Below are positions 5,379 through 9,821 of a stretch of 9,821 bases of DNA, piece by piece (positions within the stretch are counted from its first letter, which is position 1; each line of letters begins with the position of its first letter). Source of the stretch: Armatimonadota bacterium (GTDB lineage Bacteria > Armatimonadota > Armatimonadia > Armatimonadales > Armatimonadaceae); NCBI GenBank assembly GCA_014380985.1, contig JACMIU010000316.1, positions 1 to 9,821 on the forward strand. The letters run 5' to 3'. The notes under the pieces were generated by a model. The model saw only the letters and a program-made list of their open reading frames with translations. It ran no database searches and had not been told where the DNA came from. Made by a program: the position numbers and the translations under genes.

Positions 5379-6563
5379 TTATCGCGGCGCAACCGGCGCG
5401 TCGAAAAGCCGGAGGAGCGCGGTATGCCGGAGTTTGACCGCGATGTCGCGGGCGGTTTGCCCCTTTTTGTTACGCTCGCCCGGTTTCGCTCCGGCACGAA
5501 GTAGCAGTTCCACGGCGGCGTAGCCGCCTTTTTCGGCGGCGGACATCAGCACGGTGTCGCCTTCTTTATCCACGGCGTTGGGGTTTGCGCCCGCTTCGAG
5601 CAGAACACGCACGTTATCTGCCCGCCCCGAAAATGCCGCCAGAGCGAGCGGTGTGGAGCCGTTGACGAGTGCCGCATCTACCTTCGCGCCCTTGCTAATC
5701 AGATGTCGCACAATGCGGGGCGAACCGACTTCGGCAGCCAAATACAATGCCGTCCATCCTTCTTCTCCCGCTTCGTTCGGATCCAAGCCCGCCTTGAGCA
5801 ACCGCTCGACAACCTCCTCGCGGAGCACGTCCTCACTGCCTCCGCCCATCATCGCCGCCATTGCCGAGCGAAAACTGTCTGCCGTATCGCTTTGCCCGCT
5901 TTTTTCAGGGGCTTCACGAGTAAGCGACAAAATCAGGAGCGGGAGACGCCCCGCCGAACGACTGGACTTCGGGTCTGCGCCGGAGCGGAGGAGCAGGTCA
6001 ACCAATGCCGGATCGTGAAGCACAACCGCCACGACGAGCGGGGAAATACCGTCGGGGTTTGCGGCGTTGACGTTTGCCTTGCGCCGAAGCAGTTCCTCAC
6101 AAGTACCCGCGTTACCGGTACCGGCGGCGTAATGAAGTGCGGTTAAGCCGCTTGCATCCGAAAGGTTCACCTGCGACCCGGCACGTAGCAACATCATCAC
6201 CATGGGCGGCACAGCACCCGCCATTGCCTCGCCGACTCGCTCCGCTTCGCGCCGCCACGCAGACTCCATTTCGCGCCGATTCGTTGCCAGTGCGTCGGTG
6301 CTATCGTCGCCGCGAATAGCGAGCATCAGTGCCGTTCGTTTTTGCTCCTTGTCGCGGGCGGCGTTCACATCGGATCCCGCTTCCAGTGCCAGCCGTAGTT
6401 CGAGAAGGTCGCCTTCCGCGGCGGCAACAAGAAGCCGGGCGTTCGCCAATGCCCGACCGGTCGGACGATTCGCGGGCGGTGTCGGCTTCTTTGTTTTTTG
6501 TTGCGGCGATAGCAGAAATTGCAAACGCCCCGCGATTTCGATGATTGGTGGTGTTCTTATCAT
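5379..6563 (-). CDS. Ankyrin-repeat protein with two internal insertions
   Basis: A 394-residue ankyrin-repeat protein, second gene of a two-gene operon. A Lys/Pro-rich segment (about 21-36) precedes about nine ankyrin repeats, roughly 39-70, 75-136, 138-169, 171-203, 204-263, 268-299, 301-331, 334-365 and 367-390. They are seen as TALHYAA, DGISPL, LLLRSGADP, GWTALYLAAE and STPLALAAFSGR. Two repeats carry long insertions between their helices: an Arg/Glu/Met-rich helix-like stretch near 86-118, and a Ser/Met/Gly-rich stretch near 214-247. The start at 6563 overlaps the upstream stop as ATGA, so translation is coupled. An AAGG lies about ten bases upstream. No clear signal peptide is seen, unlike its partner, so it may stay in the cytoplasm or have a mis-assigned start. 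Ankyrin arrays bind proteins; no enzyme domain is visible and the partner is unknown. Confidence 0.88.
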   Translation of the reverse strand: MIRTPPIIEIAGRLQFLLSPQQKTKKPTPPANRPTGRALANARLLVAAAEGDLLELRLALEAGSDVNAARDKEQKRTALMLAIRGDDSTDALATNRREMESAWRREAERVGEAMAGAVPPMVMMLLRAGSQVNLSDASGLTALHYAAGTGNAGTCEELLRRKANVNAANPDGISPLVVAVVLHDPALVDLLLRSGADPKSSRSAGRLPLLILSLTREAPEKSGQSDTADSFRSAMAAMMGGGSEDVLREEVVERLLKAGLDPNEAGEEGWTALYLAAEVGSPRIVRHLISKGAKVDAALVNGSTPLALAAFSGRADNVRVLLEAGANPNAVDKEGDTVLMSAAEKGGYAAVELLLRAGAKPGERNKKGQTARDIAVKLRHTALLRLFDAPVAPR

Positions 6564-9500
6564 TTCGCGCCCGCCTTTCGTAGCAACGCCGCGCCCGCAT
6601 TATCTCCCCGGTTGAGTGCTTCCGCGAGTGCCGTTATCCCCTGCTTGTCTTGAAGGTTGACATCCGCTTTATGCGCGAGGAGCCACGCAACGGTTAGCTT
6701 GTTGCCGACCGTGACCGCTTCCATGAGAACCGTTCTTCCCCGTCTGTCACGAGCGTTGACATCCGCACCGGCACGTACCAATCGCGCCATCATTTCCACA
6801 TCTCCAAACCAAACCGCCGGAAGCGGGTTCTGCAGTTTAGGGTCTGCACCCGCTTTCAGCAACAGTTCCACGGCTTCCGTTTCGCCGTTTTTCACGGCGT
6901 AGTAGAGCGGATTTCCGGCGTATTCCGATTTGCGTAAGTTCGGGTCTGCCCCGGCTTTGAGGAGGAGCCGCATCACGTCAACGTGTCCTTCGGACGCCGC
7001 CGAAACCAGTGGCGTTCCCTGAAAGCCGTCCTCGGCATCGGCAACCGCCCCCCGTGCGAGCAATAACCGTGTTATCTCAACACTGCCGGTAGATGCCGCC
7101 CCGTGGAGCGGCGTTCCCAGAGTCCATTTTTTCTCGATGTCGGCTCCCTTATCGAGCAAAACACGCACAAGAGAAACGTCTGCCATACTCGCCGCCTCGT
7201 AAAGAACGGGTTGCCCGCCCGGCGTGAGTCCGTTCGGGCTGAATCCCTCCTTCAGCAAGCGTAGCGCGGTTTCCGTATCGCCGGAGTAGATAGCCCGGCT
7301 TATCGCGGCGGCGGGGGAAATCGTCGCGTTTCCCGCCCCGGCACGTTTCAGTAGTGCCACGATTTCCGGACTGTTTCGTTCCTTCGCTACCTGCACGGGA
7401 TTACGCCCTAAAGCATCGGTAACGTCTGTTCGCGCCCCGCTTTCGAGTAGCAAGCGCACGATTTCGAGCGACTGCGGCGTTTCCCGCAACGAAGCCGCTT
7501 CGATTAAGATGGTGTCGCCTTCGCCTTTAACCCCGGTTTCGAGTTTGGCACCACGCTCCAACAACAGCCGAACGACTTTGGGACGCGCCGACCGAACCGC
7601 GGTTATCAGCGGGGTCGCCGAAGAAAACCCCCCTTGCGTATTGATGTCTCGCACCGCTCCTTTTTCCAGAACAAACTCCAGCGTTTTCACGGGGGCTATC
7701 CCGACAAGATGCGGTAGCACCGTGGAGTTGACATCCCCAGAATCCTGCCGGGCGCGAACATCCGCGCCGCGCTCGACGAGTAAGCGGACGATGGCGTCTA
7801 CCGCGTCGGCGGACGCCCCATCTTCCGCAACGTCTATCCCGCTGTCTTCGGCGTCTCGCGGCGGGGATACCCTGTCCAGCGCGACGTAGCCACCCGGCTT
7901 GTGGATATTGGGGTCGGCTCCGCGATCCAGCAGTAGGCGCGTCGCCGGTGTGTCGCAAGCGGCAACGGCGGCGTGTAGCGCGTAGTCCGAATAGTCGCCG
8001 AAGGACACGCTGGTCATTCGCACGAGAGCGTTCACCTTCGCGCCCCGGTCGAGAAGGAGGGTAAGCAGGGGCAGGTCGCCGCGCCGTATGGCATGTACCA
8101 GAGCGGCGGATTCCGGCACGACCCCTTGTTTTAGCAAAACCTCGGTTGCCTCCGCGTCCCCGCGTTCTATCGCCTCACTTAAATCGAGTTCGGGCGCGAA
8201 CGCTCCAAAGCGTCGCAAGAGGGTTAAACTTGTGTCGCCGTAATTGTCGTGCGCGACATCCCACAATGCCCTGCCATCGGGAGCCTTTGCGTTCGGGTTC
8301 GCCCCTTTCGCCAGCAGAGATACAATCATTTCGTCCGCGTCGCCCCGGTAAAAATCGGAGAGCAAATAATAGAGAGGCACGGCTTGGCGGGCATCGGGTT
8401 CGTTGGGGTCGGCTCCGGCGTCGAGGAGCGACTGAAGCATTTTCTTGTCGTTTTGCACTGCGGCTCGCCACAAGCTTGGCGGTGCAGGTTTCGCCCCCGC
8501 CGCTTGCAGTGCCGCTATAATGGCTTTTTGTGGCGCAGGGTTTTCTTCGTCGCCACGCCCCTCCCCCTGCGCCATGTCCAGCGCGGTTTGATACCGATGA
8601 CTGAGTAGGTCAACGCGGGCGTTTTTCGCCAGCAGAAGCGTCACCGCTACCGTTTGTCGGGCGACAGTTGCCGCCATCAGCGGCGTTTCCCCTTCGCCGT
8701 CGGTTGCATTGATATCGAATATCGGCTCCTTGAGCAACCGTTCCAACATGGGCGCGGCGTTTTTCTCCCTGACGGCGGCAAGGTGAAGCAGGGTCGTTCC
8801 TTCCGACGATTTTTCCCCGGTGAGTGAACCGCCCCGGCTTAGCAGGAACTCCAATGCTGGGACGCTCCCCCGCGAAACCGCCATCCGCACCGCGAAGGAA
8901 TCGTCCTTTACTTTCGCCCCGCGCCGGATAAGCAGATCCATCACGGCGAGATGCCCGCCTTCCGCCGCCCCGCCGAGAGTGGTCACGCCGTCTTCGGCAG
9001 TATGCCGTGCGTCCGCCCCCTTGTCCAGCAGAAGCGTCACGAGAGATTCCCAACCGTTCAACGCCGCGAGAACCAGCGGGCGGCGTTCCGAAAACGAGCC
9101 GTCGCCGTGATTGACATCCGCGCCGTTTTCAACGAGAAGGCGGGCAATCTCCTCTTTTTCTTCGGAGATTGCCATTGTCAGCGGAGCAACGGTATCGGCA
9201 TCCACCGGGTTCGCCTTTGCTCCGCGTTTCAGAAGAGTTTGCACCAGCTCGCGGTTGCCGAGGGCGGCGGCGAGACCGAGTGCACTCATTCCCCGGTCTT
9301 CGCTCAGGGCGTTCGGATCCGCGCCACGGTTGACAAGGTTAATTGCCCGTGCGACGTTGCCGGAATCGAGTGCCTCCATCAGTGCCGACGCGGACGCCGG
9401 AGGGGCGGGCGCGGCGTTTTTCTTCGGCGCGGTCGGCTTGGGCGGTTTCTTAGGCGCGGTCGCCTGACCGGGCAACGTTTTCGCTTGGGGCGAGGCTATC

Positions 9501-9568
9501 GCTGCCGAGTGGATTGAAAGGGAGGCGACGGTGCAACAGAGGAGCCAATGGGCGCGGTAGCGTGACAT
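6560..9568 (-). CDS. Large exported ankyrin-repeat protein (about 27-28 repeats)
   Basis: A 1002-residue protein with a signal peptide (about 1-26, hydrophobic WLLCCTVASLSIHSAA, cleavage near AIA-SPQ). A Lys/Pro/Ala linker (about 27-58) follows, then ankyrin repeats to the C-terminus. I count about 27-28 repeats, many ending in RGADPN, KGADI or AGADVNARD forms. Three blocks are visible: about 60-360 ending AALQAAGAK, about 363-746 ending LLKRAGAG, and about 754-1002 ending LLRKAGAK, each opening with an A-x-x-x-GD-type first helix. Longer loops sit near 511-527, 556-587 and 333-350. No catalytic domain is present, so it is probably a periplasmic or surface binding scaffold. The ATG at 9568 is preceded by AGGGA at about ten bases. 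It is first in the operon, with its partner overlapping by ATGA. The promoter must lie in the 56 bases to the transposase fragment or inside it. Confidence 0.93.
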   Translation of the reverse strand: MSRYRAHWLLCCTVASLSIHSAAIASPQAKTLPGQATAPKKPPKPTAPKKNAAPAPPASASALMEALDSGNVARAINLVNRGADPNALSEDRGMSALGLAAALGNRELVQTLLKRGAKANPVDADTVAPLTMAISEEKEEIARLLVENGADVNHGDGSFSERRPLVLAALNGWESLVTLLLDKGADARHTAEDGVTTLGGAAEGGHLAVMDLLIRRGAKVKDDSFAVRMAVSRGSVPALEFLLSRGGSLTGEKSSEGTTLLHLAAVREKNAAPMLERLLKEPIFDINATDGEGETPLMAATVARQTVAVTLLLAKNARVDLLSHRYQTALDMAQGEGRGDEENPAPQKAIIAALQAAGAKPAPPSLWRAAVQNDKKMLQSLLDAGADPNEPDARQAVPLYYLLSDFYRGDADEMIVSLLAKGANPNAKAPDGRALWDVAHDNYGDTSLTLLRRFGAFAPELDLSEAIERGDAEATEVLLKQGVVPESAALVHAIRRGDLPLLTLLLDRGAKVNALVRMTSVSFGDYSDYALHAAVAACDTPATRLLLDRGADPNIHKPGGYVALDRVSPPRDAEDSGIDVAEDGASADAVDAIVRLLVERGADVRARQDSGDVNSTVLPHLVGIAPVKTLEFVLEKGAVRDINTQGGFSSATPLITAVRSARPKVVRLLLERGAKLETGVKGEGDTILIEAASLRETPQSLEIVRLLLESGARTDVTDALGRNPVQVAKERNSPEIVALLKRAGAGNATISPAAAISRAIYSGDTETALRLLKEGFSPNGLTPGGQPVLYEAASMADVSLVRVLLDKGADIEKKWTLGTPLHGAASTGSVEITRLLLARGAVADAEDGFQGTPLVSAASEGHVDVMRLLLKAGADPNLRKSEYAGNPLYYAVKNGETEAVELLLKAGADPKLQNPLPAVWFGDVEMMARLVRAGADVNARDRRGRTVLMEAVTVGNKLTVAWLLAHKADVNLQDKQGITALAEALNRGDNAGAALLRKAGAK

Positions 9569-9576
9569 GGCGAATA

Positions 9577-9598
9577 ATTCCCTACGAATACCGGGAAT
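9577..9598 (-). promoter_or_regulatory. Small inverted repeat covering the ankyrin ribosome binding site
   Basis: On the minus strand ATTCCC is followed by a 10-base loop and GGGAAT. The second arm contains the AGGGA that would serve as Shine-Dalgarno for the large ankyrin gene (start 9568). A 6-bp stem could partly mask the ribosome binding site, or the repeat could be a protein site. It is short, so chance is possible. The rest of the gap 9569-9624 shows no convincing -35/-10 pair. Confidence 0.25.
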
Positions 9599-9624
9599 AC
9601 CTGCTGCACCCCGCCCGTCTACGG

Positions 9625-9821
9625 CTATTCAGTTTTTATTTGTGTGAGGCAACCAATTAGCCGTAGTGCTTCCTTACGATTCGCCGCAAGAGGTCGCCTT
9701 GCTCCCGCACTCTTTGCTTGACACTCGCGCCGTAGAACCGCTATCGCCGCATTGCGAAATGTCCCCATCACTTCAGCAATCTTACTGACCCGAACTTGAC
9801 TGGTATCCTCTCCCATCGTCA
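9625..9821 (-). CDS. C-terminal end of an ISAs1-like IS transposase (continues beyond window)
   Basis: The minus-strand frame from the right edge to TAG at 9625-9627 encodes about 64 residues matching the C-terminus of ISAs1-like DDE transposases. GEDTSQVR corresponds to the family GEDRSxVR, EVMGTFRN to the xVMAxLRN segment, and IAVLRR with EALRLIGC to the end. The sequence departs from the family where a TGNAP-type motif is usual (here SKIAE), so this copy is either divergent or decaying. An ATG at 9814-9816 could start a 63-residue ORF, but the similarity begins right there and the frame is open to the edge, so a larger gene is more likely. Catalytic residues would lie outside the window. 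No terminal inverted repeat could be identified in the 56 bases before the ankyrin gene. Confidence 0.6.
   Translation of the reverse strand, partial: TMGEDTSQVRVSKIAEVMGTFRNAAIAVLRRECQAKSAGARRPLAANRKEALRLIGCLTQIKTE

Noticed and set aside
8146..8520. Plus-strand open frame of 124 codons within the ankyrin gene
   Set aside because: Arg-rich antisense shadow with no start signal; the opposite strand encodes clear ankyrin repeats.
5379..9568. Regularly spaced DNA similarities resembling a repeat array or CRISPR
   Set aside because: The periodicity of about 99 bases is that of ankyrin repeats in the coding sequence; the units diverge and there are no identical repeats with spacers.

Overview
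The window is a bacterial chromosomal segment carrying seven protein-coding genes plus a transposase tail. Most of it is GC-rich and densely coded. Both ends have a different base composition: about 43% G+C by hand count over positions 1-240, against 68% in one sampled 60-base stretch of the membrane-nuclease gene and 52% in one of the Fic gene. Several products carry Sec- or Tat-like signal peptides and the genes are generic, so the phylum cannot be fixed. An under-sampled, diderm-like, GC-rich lineage such as Armatimonadota would fit, but that is only a weak guess.

Left part (1-1580): the 3' end of an unrecognised, AT-richer plus-strand gene runs in from outside the window. It converges on a minus-strand exported C39-like cysteine peptidase (282-1580). 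The N-terminal part of that peptidase resembles a lytic transglycosylase fold, with His where the catalytic Glu normally sits.

Middle part (1581-5377, plus strand): a divergent control region holds a sigma70-like promoter, a perfect 8+2+8 palindrome and a strong ribosome binding site. These lead into a TTG-started class II Fic (AMP-transferase) protein with a C-terminal winged helix. After 39 bases comes a GTG-started membrane protein joining a signal peptide, a staphylococcal-nuclease (TNase) domain lacking key catalytic residues, a Pro/Ala/Lys linker, three membrane helices, a GIDE-like domain and two more helices. Its stop codon overlaps the start of a Nudix hydrolase (TGATG), so those two are almost certainly translated together.

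Right part (5379-9821, minus strand): two ankyrin-repeat genes overlap by ATGA. The first-transcribed is a 1002-residue exported protein of about 27-28 ankyrin repeats arranged in three blocks. The second is a 394-residue protein of about nine repeats with two long internal insertions and no obvious signal peptide. The ankyrin operon meets the Nudix gene tail to tail with one base between the stops. Only 56 bases upstream of it lies the C-terminal end of an ISAs1-like transposase that continues past the window edge.

The most original parts are the degenerate TNase/GIDE-like membrane protein coupled to a Nudix enzyme and the two-gene ankyrin operon. The proposed operator at the Fic gene is the clearest regulatory signal.
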